64,000 nt of DNA from assembly GCA_026120185.1 (NCBI GenBank), contig JANUWF010001701.1, positions 1,488,001 through 1,552,000 of the forward strand, given 5' to 3'. This DNA comes from Voacanga thouarsii. Taxonomy: Eukaryota > Streptophyta > Magnoliopsida > Gentianales > Apocynaceae. A program made the translations under genes and the position numbers. The notes under the pieces are model-generated. The model made no database searches, was not told the DNA's origin, and saw only the letters and a program-made list of their open reading frames with translations. Each line of letters opens with the position of its first letter. The stretch's first letter is position 1. Shown here piece after piece: positions 11,120 through 21,409 of this stretch.

Positions 11120-11551
11120 TTGAGTAGCCTAACCTTTGAAAATCTCAGCCATCTTTCTTACTCAATTGCTACCAGGAAAATGGCCAATTTTTTCAGCTTG
11201 AAGACTAAAATTTTTGTGCAAAAACCGGACTACACAAAACTGCACAAACCAGAAAAAAATTCTGGGCAGTTTCGCAGCATAGCAGGCCGAGATAAAAGCT
11301 GTTTCTTCTGCCATCAAACCAGTAAATTACCTCTGCTTTTCCTTCATATAGAAGGCTGGAAACCAGCCTTAAAGGACCCTCAAATACCTCTCAAAACCCT
11401 CTACAAATCGGCTGGAACATTGCAGAAAACTGCACAGCAAATTCCAGCAACCAATTTGAAACATAACCAGAAAAAAATTCCAGCCTTGTTCCTTTCAAGC
11501 CTTGGCCAAAAACCTCCTCAAAACCTCAAGTTAACCTTTGTTCAGCCATGA
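11120..11551 (+). other. 143-codon ORF inside solo LTR copy 2, unknown
   Basis: This open frame runs in the sense direction of the LTR with no recognised domain. It is basic and Ser/Lys/Pro-rich. The stretch LFLHIEGWKPALKDPQIPLK has in-frame counterparts in two other LTR copies: 46440-46370 minus (FFLHEVGWKPALKAPEIPLQ) and 52080-52040 minus. All copies are shared LTR DNA, so conservation by common descent is the default explanation. I do not claim that it is translated. Confidence 0.25.
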
Positions 11552-12853
11552 ACCGAACTCCATTACCCCCTCTACTAACCTTGCACAACTAGACTCCATA
11601 GCCACTTCTCAAATTTCTCCTACAATTACTCCAATCAAACTTCTATTTGAATTCCAAAATTTCTAGTATTTACTCCATGAAAACACCCTTGGATTAATCT
11701 TCATAACCAGAAATCCTCCCACCATTGAACTCAAAAATTTAGCCAGCTTTATAGCTCCCTCAACCCTTATTCAATTCAGCAAAACACAGCAAACCACTCG
11801 ACCATTTGTAGCTCCAAGAAACCTCCATCAATCAAACACCATTACCATATCTTTTACCTTAAAACACTCCTTAAATTTCTCCATTTGAATTTCAAACAAC
11901 CAGATTTTTCTCTCCTCTCTAATTTGAAAATAAAAATACTAGAACTCCCTTAATCATTCGGCCAGCCCCTTCAGAAATTCGTCCAGCATTTTCTCTCTAA
12001 CCCTATCCATTTTCACCAAGAACACACACTACCTTTCTTTAAGCCAAAGACCACTCTAAACACCTCCAATCCCTCCCAAAAACTCCAAAACATGCCTACA
12101 TACTCCCTACAGTCCATTTCTAGATTTTATAACATCAAATCTCGAAAATAAAAATTGACAATCGGATCAAAACCAGAATTTTCCTAGAAGTCTCAAGAAC
12201 ATCATCAAGACTCTCAAGCGCGTGGATCTTCTTAAATCTTCATCGAGATAGTCATCAACCAAGTATTTCTCTTTAACCTTTCTTTTGAATTCTAGATTCA
12301 TGTTTCTTGGTTGTTAATAGGAAGGATAGAATATGAATAGGGGATTGAGTATATGCATATGTATGAAGGAGTTGAGATTGGAGCATAAGAATGATTGATC
12401 ATGGTTAAGCTTTACGAATTTCCTTGTGGATCGATGCATGTTCATCATGTCTTAAGAAATTATGAATGTTTAAGCATGCTAGAATGTTATGTCACCTTTG
12501 GTGAATAGGATATTATGTTCTTATTTTCATTGAAGCCGTGAGTATGATTATGCTTAGTAGGGATTTGATCATGTGATAGTATGTATGGATTTAAGCCTTT
12601 GTTCATGAATAGAATAGTTTGTTGATTGATGTTGGAGTATATACTCATGAATCTTGTTAGCAGTAGGAATATTATGATCACGACCTTATTGATCCTAGGC
12701 TATTTTGATTAGCAAATTTTATTACCCCAATTAAATTATTACCATGTTTTTCTCCCAAGATTTCGAAATTCTTAGAAAATTTTGAAATTGGAATATTCAA
12801 TGAAATAATGATATTTTACTAGTCAAATAAATGATATCTTATATTAAAAATAA

Positions 12854-12879
12854 TGTGTGTGTGTGTGTGTGTGTGTGTG
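12854..12879. repeat. (TG)13 microsatellite
   Basis: About 13 TG units in solo LTR copy 2. It is preceded by CTAGTCAAATAAAT, the same flank that precedes the TA tract of copy 3 (50286-50308, read on the minus strand). Confidence 0.95.
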
Positions 12880-14484
12880 AAACCTTTTATACAAATAAGT
12901 AAAATATTAATAACCTTGTAGACCATATATTCATAAATACTATTTATATTTATTTGTTATATATTAATCAAAACTTGATAAATTTTATTTATTATTAATT
13001 TTATTTATTAATAATTATTTACTATGTATCAATTAAGAGATTAGTAATAATTTAATATTTATTTTAAAAATACTATTTAAGAATAACCATTTATTAATAT
13101 CATCTAGAACTTAGGATTCTTCAACAATTAAACCCTAGTTTATTTATTAATAACAATACTCAAGATTTATTATTTGAACCCATAACTTATTAATAATTAT
13201 TTTACAACCCCTAGTTATTTTATCTTATCAAGCTAGTCTTATTATATAAAATCCTTTATCATGTAGCCTTACAGCTTAGGACTTAGGGTCATGATTGTAA
13301 TAAGTTGAACTAGGATTATTTATGTAAGCGAATATAGCTTGAGTATAACCTTATGACTTGTGTTTACCCTAGGCGGGGTTAGGTCAGCTTTAGAAGATTT
13401 TTGAATTTACTCAAGCAAAGGATCAGGTAAGCCTCTACATAAACTTATTTGAAGACAAAAGATTTCTATGGCAAGCCAAACCTGATATGTATGGACACTC
13501 ATTTTGTAAAGGCAATTAAGGACTATTTCCTTTCTTATTTTAGTCAAACAAATAATTTGAAAATCAAACAAACAGTTTTGCACAAACACTAAACTCTTTC
13601 TAAAAAATTAACTTTGACAAGAATTTTAGAAACCCTTAATTGCTATTTCCAAATAAAACAATGTATTATCAATTTTTTCCAAGTGGGACAATCATCGTTG
13701 AGTACTCAATAAGGGTAGACTACTAGGATTAGTCTTTGAAGGGTTAGGGTAAGTCTCTCATTAGGTGGCCATCTCTGAGGGGTGAGTCTTCACGGATAGG
13801 ATGCCAGTCCAGTAGATCATGCTGGTCCGAGTTAGCAAGTTTTAGTCATGTGGACTGTATGTTTCCGGAGTGAACAACCGATAAGTTTTGGTGTAGAGAA
13901 GGAGGAGTGTCTCACCTGGTAGGACGATCACCTACATTTTGTCAGTCTGCACAAAGTATGGCATTTTGACCATTATATGGTCATGGCGCCCAACGTGTGA
14001 TAACCTATGGCTACCCATTTGAGTGGTTGTATTTATTGTACACATGTATGGTTTGAAAAGTAAAACGCCACTCTTTATTTTTAACCTTATTTATTGCTTG
14101 CTAGCACTTTCTATACAATTTTTACAGCTTGCATACATGAACTGTTTTACCTAAAACACTCAAAGCACACACAGGCTTACTAAGATTTTTATCTCAGCAC
14201 CTTTTATGCCATATTTTCAAGTCGATCCTACTGTAGAGATGAGTAGCTAGATTTGTTGCCTGCTTTGAAGACTTTATGTTATTTATTTTATGTGCTGTTT
14301 TGAGAAATGATAGTAATTAATTTATTTTGGATTTGTTCCTAAATTTTTAGGTTGTAATAAGTTCAATTTTAAAGTATTGTTTTTATTTCCATTTGTGTGA
14401 CTTAGTTATAAAGACCCCTTTGTCCTTTGGACGGGGCGACATCCCTGGCCCTATTGGGCCTAGGTAGTGGGGTGTTACAGGTAC

Positions 14485-14980
14485 TACTTGTGTTGGGCTT
14501 ACCCAAATACTATCAAAAATGGGGTAAATAATCCCGGAATCTAAGAGTTTAATCACCTCACCTTTTACCACATCACTCATGTTTGGGTTCAACTTACGTT
14601 AGGATTGCACTACGGGTTTGGCTCCTTCTTCCAACAAGATTTTATGAGTACAAAAGAACGGGCTAATTCCCTTAATATCTGTGATTTCCTGTGCAATAAC
14701 TCCCTTATATTTTTTCAATAGACTTACTAATTTGGTCTTTTGTTCATAAGTAAGGCTTTGGCAATAATCACGGGCAGTATTTCACCTTTTTTCCAAAAAT
14801 GCATTTTCTAAGTGCTTGGAGAGGACTTTCAAATCCAATTCTAGTGGTTCTTCAATAGATGACTTCATCCTTCCCAAACTGCCTTTTTTTTATTTTCTCA
14901 AAATTTTCCAACCTATGGCCCTCACTTGAGTCCTCCAAATATGCAATGGGTTGTTCCATATAACTTTTGATAAATGATTC
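14485..14980 (-). pseudogene. RT N-terminal region and pro-RT linker (element C)
   Basis: The frame at 14592-14383 reads MNPNMSDVVKGEVIKLLDSG and IWVSPTQVV before the solo LTR boundary, the start of Athila RT. Upstream (14990-14760) lies the linker corresponding to the ELDLKELPEHLEYAFL block of element E, with stops. Bases 14480-14484 are the target duplication. Confidence 0.8.
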
Positions 14981-14989
14981 TTGGATCGC

Positions 14990-15460
14990 TTTCTTTTCGT
15001 GGGTCCCACAAGCTAGCTAAACACTCTTCATTTAAAACCATAGTAGATAATTCCTCCAACCTTTTTTTCGTTCACAAGCATGCTTTTGAGGAATTGTGCA
15101 TATTTGGGCATGTACACTAAGGCTTCACTAAGTGGGATGTTTATGTACAGTTTTTTGAAGATTTCCAAAAACTTGTCAAATTGTACATCTTTCTTGTTTT
15201 GTGTGTGCGAGTGGGGTAGGGTACCAGTGGCTAAAAATCTTATTTTTTAGGTTGTTTTTTGAAAGTTCAACAATAGGGGTTGGTTCTGGCCCACCTTATT
15301 TAGATGGTACTAGGATTGGTCAGCTCCTTACCACTCCTTAGGGTAATGACAACTGAATCATGTTATGCTTCTACCCCTGATGGCAACATTACCGATAAAT
15401 CTGTTAAAAACCAAATTTACTTTTCTATATTTCTAACCATGCCCTCAATTTTTTCCAGTG
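14990..15460 (-). pseudogene. gag-pro linker with protease deleted (element C)
   Basis: This aligns by eye with 7430-7860 of element B (shared phrases such as GGCTTCACTAAGTGG). At about 14985-14992 the sequence jumps directly to the post-protease part, omitting roughly 475 bp equivalent to about 6950-7425 of B. Short shared bases (CTGGAT-like) at the break suggest deletion at a microhomology. Confidence 0.7.
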
Positions 15461-15462
15461 TG

Positions 15463-15648
15463 TCATTTTTCGCAAAAAAAAAAAAACTTCATTACATGGG
15501 TGGCAAATTTTTCTAACACCCGTTCTAAGGCATTGGAGTCGGATGGTTGAGATGTCATCTTGTGAAATATGTTAGGATACCGTCCAATGGTCCAATTGGC
15601 CATCTTACCTGTACAAAATAGTTGGTTAGCATCATGTATACACATCAT
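15463..15648 (-). pseudogene. gag C-terminal remnant (element C)
   Basis: The 61-codon frame matches the first part of B's remnant (QLFC.GKMANW, YPNI.H.MTSQP, LE.VLEKFATH). As in B it lies immediately after the leader, so the N-terminal gag is missing. A run of A/T bases near 15473 breaks the frame. Confidence 0.65.
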
Positions 15649-15864
15649 AATATGAAAGCAGGTTAGTTAGTTAAGGTACATGTTCACAAATTAAATTACA
15701 AGGAATTACACCATATAGAAACATTCAAGTACATGTATACAAGAAAACAAAATACAACATCTAGTCATACAAGGAACATATATACATATTCACATATTCA
15801 TATATAGACAAATAAACATATAACCATAGTTAAATCTATGAAATCCAAGATTTTATAATATTGT

Positions 15865-15882
15865 TCCCCGGCAATGGCACCA
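15865..15882 (-). promoter_or_regulatory. Primer-binding site, tRNA-Asp type (element C)
   Basis: TGGTGCCATTGCCGGGGA on the minus strand is two mismatches from the Athila/Calypso PBS TGGCGCCGTTGCCGGGGA. It lies 6 bp after the LTR end. Confidence 0.85.
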
Positions 15883-15888
15883 GAAACT

Positions 15889-17470
15889 TAATGCGTAAAT
15901 TTTGGGTGCATAAAATTATCAATTTTAAATTCATCCCTTAGTTAAGTTTAAATTAAAACATTAATCCCAAAATACACATGTGAGCAAGTATACTCATCAC
16001 AAGCATAGTATAAGAAATTAACGAGTATCGATTCTCAAAGGAACAAGTACACACTAATCACTTTCATTCATTGTTTAACTGACCCCAACTAAAGTAAGAA
16101 AAGCATAAAAAGAAAAAATAAAGAAATATATACAACTCAATGATGTATATTTATGCAATTTAGACAATTATCTTAGAAAACATGATAATGAACCAACTAG
16201 CAATTCTCTCAATTAATTATTATCTTGGCATCATGAAGGAACGTAAAGGAAAACTCAATCGTTTTTCAGGTCATGAATTTACTTAGGTAAATTTCACTTC
16301 GTTTGTCAATCCATGGAATCCTATCATTCATATCTTGATTTAATAGCAGATTTGTCAATCAAGCTATTCTAACCAAAATATGCATTAAGCTCATCATTCA
16401 TATCTTGATTTAATTAGTAGATTTGTCAATCAAGCCATCCTAACCAAAACATGCATGAATCTCAATTCTTTAAAATCATGAAATTAGCTAATGACGCTAT
16501 GTCAAGGTGAAATTAACTTAACCTTTGATCACTTAGTTCTAGAATCCTAACTTCATCGTTCAAATCCATTAAGATTTAACAAATACGAAATCAATACAAT
16601 GAAACTCCGAACATCATTTTGTCTAGTCAATTAGAAGATTTCACATCAATAACCAATAAGTTCAAGTAATCAAATACCAAAGATGACAAAGAATTGATCA
16701 AATAACTAAATTAACATAAAATCATGAATCCTAAAATAATGTTAAATTACAATCAAAGCATTGAATACATTATTTCTAAAGGAAAAGAAGACAAAGAGAA
16801 AAGAAAGCACTCATAGACAAGCCTCTTTCTCCTTCCTTAAGGACTCCTTTGAGCGATCCTCCTTAATTTGGGTGAATTCCTCCTTCAATGAGAGATTCAC
16901 AATCTCTGCTCTTTAACTCACCTCTCTCTCTCTTATATCTCTAACACTTATGTTTACTTGTGCTTTTATAGGCCTCTTAGATGCCAATTTCGTAGCTAAG
17001 TCTTGGCTAAGTAGGACTAGGAAAATATCAAAATCATTAGATAAGCCCTAATTCCGTGTACAAAATATTCGCCTCCAGAGCATACCTGGTGCCAGGTGCA
17101 CTCTGTTCTTCCCCTTTTTTTGCTCTGTTTTTTTGCCATTTCCCCTTGGCAGGCAGACTGGACCCAACACCAAGCGCACTTACCAAACTTGGTGCCAGGT
17201 TTGTTCTGGAATTCCCCTGAAGCTTGCTCAATTTCTTTAGCCAGAGCAGAATAGAACCGACGCCTGGTCCATTGGCTGGGCCTGGCGCTAGGTCTACTCT
17301 AGTTGTGTGCATTTTCTGCTCAATTTTAACTTAAATCTGCATATATTTGCCAAAAAATCTTTTACAAGCAAATTATCAAATAAGAAGGAATATGTCTAGT
17401 TATTAAAACAAATGTATCTTAAAACAACCTTAAATAACTAGGAAAAGAATGGTGATTTTAGCCCTTATCA
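15889..17470 (-). mobile_element. 5' LTR of element C (Athila-like)
   Basis: A 1582-bp LTR, minus orientation, from ...GCCCTTATCA at 17470 down to TAATGCG at 15889 (LTR end CGCATTA; the canonical final CA has become TA). A palindrome array lies upstream of its TATA box, including ACCTGGTGCCAGGT at 17084-17097. Confidence 0.9.
16963..16970 (-). promoter_or_regulatory. LTR TATA box (element C)
   Basis: TATAAAAG on the minus strand within GAGGCCTATAAAAG, at the same place as in element B. Confidence 0.65.
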
Positions 17471-19118
17471 ACCCTCTATTTTTCAAAACCCTCTCTTATT
17501 TCGATTTCATCATGCCTATCTTTATCAATGAGCATTAATTTTTTTTCTCAAAGGTTTGATGAGGAAGCATGATGAGTGGAAAGAGTTTGTATCTTTATTT
17601 TGTGTTTGGAGTTGTTAGGTGTTATTTCTCCTAGTAATAAGGAAAATGTTTTCCATCTCAAGTGTGGGGGAGTAAGTTGTGTCTTTATTTACTTTCTTAG
17701 GATTTCTAGTTTGTTTTCCTTTATTTAAAGTGTGTCTTTATTTTATTTCCCTTGTGCTTTTAGTTGTGTTTTCTTTTGTCAATTTGAATAAAGTCTTTTT
17801 GACCAAGCCCTTCTCTCATTTTTCAGTTTTGATATTTATTAGAGCTCTATTGTACTTGAGGAGTATTACTTAACCTTCTACCTTTCTTATTATTGTTGGC
17901 CATTTTGGAGATGCTTTTTTTGTGTTAATTTTTAGCTAATGAGGACATTGTTCAGTTTAAGTGTGGACGAGTGGTTTAGTAATATTCTTTATCCAAGTCT
18001 TTATCAATAATCTTGGTGTTTTCTTGGTACGAAACAATTTTGTTGAAAATTTGAAAATTTTTAAAATTTGAAAGTGTGGAGATTTGGAGCTAAATTAACT
18101 TTATTTGTTTATAATGGAGTTGTGATTTTCTTTTTAGCTTTGGATATAGATTTGTCATCCATTATGGTTTGATTTTTATTAAAAAGTAAACTTGTGTATT
18201 AAGTTGGATTTTTGCTAAGTCTTGAGAATTTAGTTAACCTTGGTTGTATTTGATATTTGAGTTTTGTTTTATTCTTTAAGTTTGAATATAGATGATGTGA
18301 TGAAGTATGAGAAGAGTTGTTAATTAATTCTTGTATTATGGATTTAAAATTTGCTTGACTTTGAGTTTTGAATAAGTAATATGAGAAAAAAAAAATTTTG
18401 AGTGAAAAGGAAAAAATGTGAAAGGGAAAAAATTGAGTTGAAAAAAAAATGCTTTTATCTTTGAAAAGAAAAAAGAGAGACCTTTTGTTGAAAAGGGGGC
18501 CAATTTGGTGAGTGGAAGAGAAGAAACAAAAAAGCATCACACTCTCTTAAGGCTACCCCGAAGGCAAGAAGGTAAGGAAAGAAAGAAGAAAGAAAAAGAA
18601 AATTACTGAAAAAAATGATAAATGATGACTATAAGGGTATCAATACAATGTGTGAAGAGAAATCCATGCACTTGAGGCTATCAATTCCCAAAGTCCTAGA
18701 AAAGAAGAAGAAGAAGAAGAAGAAGAAGAAGAAGAAGAAGAAGAAGAAGAAGAAGAAGAAGAGTGGAGTGTTTTTCTTGTTTCACTAAATTTGAATTTAT
18801 AATGCTGGAATTGGTTAAATAGCTTGACTTGTATGATTTATGTTATCTATGTTTTTGCTTCAGGAGTAGGATGATTTTCTTATACTATATATAAGCTTGT
18901 TTAACTTAACTTTGATGGCATTGGGATTGTTTCATTTGATACATTAGTTTACAAGGTTTTGAAAGGGTTAAGTGAATGACGAATTTATATTTAAGGTTGG
19001 AAGAAGGTTATATCTTCATTATGGATGAATTTGCTAAAGGAAAGTTTGCTAAATTGTTTGGTCTTGTTCTAGATGCTTAGTGTCTAGATCTCGTTTGCTT
19101 GAGGACAAGCAAATGTTC
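17471..19118 (+). other. 3' non-coding region of element D
   Basis: No convincing coding frame. It holds two internal purine runs of PPT type (AAGTGTGGGGGAG near 17660-17672 and AGTTTAAGTGTGG near 17955-17967), a purine-rich stretch (18385-18620), a GAA microsatellite, and the phrase GAGGACAAGCAAA just before the PPT. Elements E and G have the same layout. Confidence 0.7.
18702..18762. repeat. (GAA)n microsatellite, about 20 units
   Basis: An uninterrupted AAG/GAA trinucleotide run. Element E has only a short A/G-rich stretch at the homologous place (about 34260-34280), so the tract expanded in D. Confidence 0.95.
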
Positions 19119-19133
19119 AAGTGTAGGGGTATG
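19119..19133 (+). promoter_or_regulatory. Polypurine tract (element D)
   Basis: AAGTGTAGGGGTATG directly before the 3' LTR start TGATAGGGG, the position of plus-strand priming. Confidence 0.75.
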
Positions 19134-20571
19134 TGATAGGGGCTAAAATCATTATTATTTTCCAATTATTTGATGTTGTTTTCAGATACTTTTATTGTAA
19201 TAACTAAGAATATTCCTTCCCATTTGACATTTTTCTTGAATTTGTGCAAATTTGAGTAGATTTTAAACAAAAAAAAGTAAGAGTTTTCAGAATGGACCCG
19301 GCGCTAGGTCCAAATAATGCACCATGCACCAGGTCTAATCTGGAAAAGACAAAATTGAGGACAAAAATAGATTGGACCTAGTGCCAGGTGTCCCGAGTGG
19401 ACCCGGTGCCAGGTCCACTCTGCCTAGAGATGGTTGTGCACGAAATTAGTATTTTCCAAAGGATTTTGGTTTTTTTTTTTTTTTTTTGAATTCTACTCAT
19501 ACTAGACTTCTCAAGAAATGAATTTTGATATCAAAGAGGCTTATAAATACAAGAAAAATGTGTGATTTGAAATATCCAAACTAACTAATCAATCACCACT
19601 TAAAGAAGCATTATTCAAATGAGGTTTTCAAGAAAAGAAGAATGGCTTATCTATGAGTTTTATCTTTTATTCTTTGTTTACTTTTCTAGAACAATGACGT
19701 GCTTAATTTTTTGATTGTAATTGGATACTATTTTGGAGATTATAATTTTGAGTTAATTGGAATTTTTGATCAATCTATTGTTATCTTTGGTATTTAAGTA
19801 CATGTTATCATTGATTATTGATGTGGGTTATTCTAATTGACTTAGATAAAATGATGTTAGGAGTTTCATTGCATTGATTTCATAATTTTTGAATCTTAAT
19901 AGACTTGAACGATGAAGTTAAGATTAAAGAACTAAAGTGATCAAAGATTAGTTGATTTTTCCTCGACAAAGGGTTATTAGCTAATTTCATATTTTTAAAG
20001 AATTCAGATTCATGCATATTTTGGTTAGGATGGCTTGATTGACAAATCTTCTAATCGAATCAAAATATAGTGATAAGCTTAATGCATGTTTTGGTTATGT
20101 TCGATTGATTGACAAATCTGTTAATATGAATCAAAATATAGTGATTCCATGAATTGACAAACGAAGTGAAATTTATCTAAGTAAATTCATGACTTGGGAA
20201 ATGATTGAATTTTGCTTAAGTTCCTTCATGATGCCAAGACGGCAATTGATTGTGATGAATGCTAAGGAATTCAATATTGTGTTTTCAAGATAATTGTCTA
20301 GTTATATGAAATTACATCCTTGAGTTATATCTATTTTTATTTTTCTTTATTTTTTTTTTTAGTCTCTTCTTATTTTATTGGCTAAATAATAAAGATTTTG
20401 GTAAAGTAAGGTGGGAGCCTAAGTTCTCATGGATACGATACTTGCTATTCACTATACTATACGATGGGTATACTTGCTCGTATGTGTGGTTTTAATGATT
20501 GGCATTTTAATTAAAGCTTGATTGATTGTGTAATTTGTTGGTAATATTTTTATACTAAAAAACACACATTA
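19134..20571 (+). mobile_element. 3' LTR of element D (Athila-like)
   Basis: A 1438-bp LTR from TGATAGGGGC to CACACATTA. GGCGCC-type palindromes lie at about 19295-19430, about 110-245 bp upstream of the TATA box. Confidence 0.9.
19542..19549 (+). promoter_or_regulatory. LTR TATA box (element D)
   Basis: TATAAATA in the context GGCTTATAAATACAAG. Confidence 0.7.
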
Positions 20572-21409
20572 AGGAACCACTGGAATTGGATCTAAAAGAA
20601 CTTCCTGAGCACTTGGAATATGCATTTTTGGCTAACGGAGAAAAATTGCCAGTGATAATAGCAAAAGATCTCACTTGTGATCAAAAGACCAAATCGGTAA
20701 ATCGATTAAAAAAATATGAGTCATTGCATGGAAAATCATGGACATTAAGGGAATTAGCCATTCCTTTTGCACTCACAAAATCTTGTTAGAAGAAGGACTG
20801 TAGTGTAATCCCAACGTAGGTTAAACCTAACTATGAGTGATGTGGTAAAATGTGAGGTGATTAAACTCTTAGATTTCGACATCATTTACCCTATTTCTGA
20901 TAGTATTTGGGTGAGTCCAACACAAGTGGTACCAAGCCCAAATAAAAAAAAAAAAGAATTGATACCAATAAGATTGGTAATCGGTTGGAGGGTGTGTACT
21001 GATTATAGGAAATTAAATGAGGTAACTAGGAAGGACCATTTCCTCTTTCTTTCATTGATCAAATGTTAGAAAGATTAGTCAAACATAAGTTTTATTTTTT
21101 TTTTAGATGATATTTTCAATTACATTCAAATTCCTATAGCACCGGAGGATCAAGAGAAGACCATCTTTACTTGCCCTTTTGGTACTTTTACACGTTGACG
21201 TATGCCTTCTGCTCTTTGCAATGGTTCCCGAGCTTTCCAAAGATGTATGATGGCTATTTTTGAAGGACTTGTAGGAGACATCATGGAGGTATTTATGGAT
21301 GATTTTTCTATTTTTGATGATTCTTTTGACTTTTATCTGGCCAATTTAGAAAAGGTTCTTCAAAGGTATAAAGAGACCAACCTCATACTCAATTGGAAAA
21401 AATGCCACT
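20572..21409 (+). pseudogene. Athila-like pro-RT linker and RT, first part (element E)
   Basis: The first frame (20586-20789) carries LDLKELPEHLEYAFL, LPVIIAKDLT and SWTLRELAIPFALTK (the family usually ends in CTHKILL). The next frame (20833-21069) has MSDVVKCEVIKLLDFDIIYP and GWRVCTDYRKLNEVTRKDHF. At 21202-21409 come the MPS.LCNGSRAFQRCMMAIF region and the catalytic VFMDDFSIFDDSF (about 21289-21325), ending in LNWKKCHF at the F insertion. Stops and frameshifts lie near 20790, 21070 and 21198. Confidence 0.88.

Larger units (their letters stand above)
10383..14479 (+). mobile_element. Solo LTR of the long-LTR chromovirus (copy 2)
   Basis: A 4097-bp sequence runs from TGTGAAATCCC to GGGGTGTTACA, with perfect 5-bp duplication GGTAC on both sides (10378-10382 and 14480-14484). 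It lies inside the RT of element C. It carries the tRNA-like segment, a (TG)n tract where other copies have (TA)n, and the longest LTR-internal ORF (11120-11551, 143 codons), which has no recognised domain. Confidence 0.96.
9839..17470 (-). mobile_element. Element C: Athila-like retrotransposon, split by a solo LTR
   Basis: On the minus strand: 5' LTR 17470-15889, PBS, leader, gag remnant, linker, then a deletion of the protease near 14987, the RT N-terminal part to 14485, a chromovirus solo LTR (10383-14479), and RT continuing to 9839 where element B starts. C itself ends at 17470 exactly at an LTR terminus and interrupts the 3' region of element D (predicted duplication ACCCT). Confidence 0.85.
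17471..20571 (+). mobile_element. Element D: Athila-like retrotransposon, 3' part
   Basis: The 3' non-coding region (17471-19118), PPT and complete 3' LTR of a plus-strand Athila-like element. Its pol lies left of the window because element C is inserted at 17470/17471. Its right end at 20571 abuts the pro-RT linker of element E exactly at the LTR terminus, so D inserted into E (predicted right duplication AGGAA). Confidence 0.85.

Noticed and set aside
18199..18540. 113-codon minus-strand ORF rich in Phe/Ser/Lys
   Set aside because: It is the complement of a purine-rich non-coding tract in the 3' region of element D; the composition alone explains the open frame.
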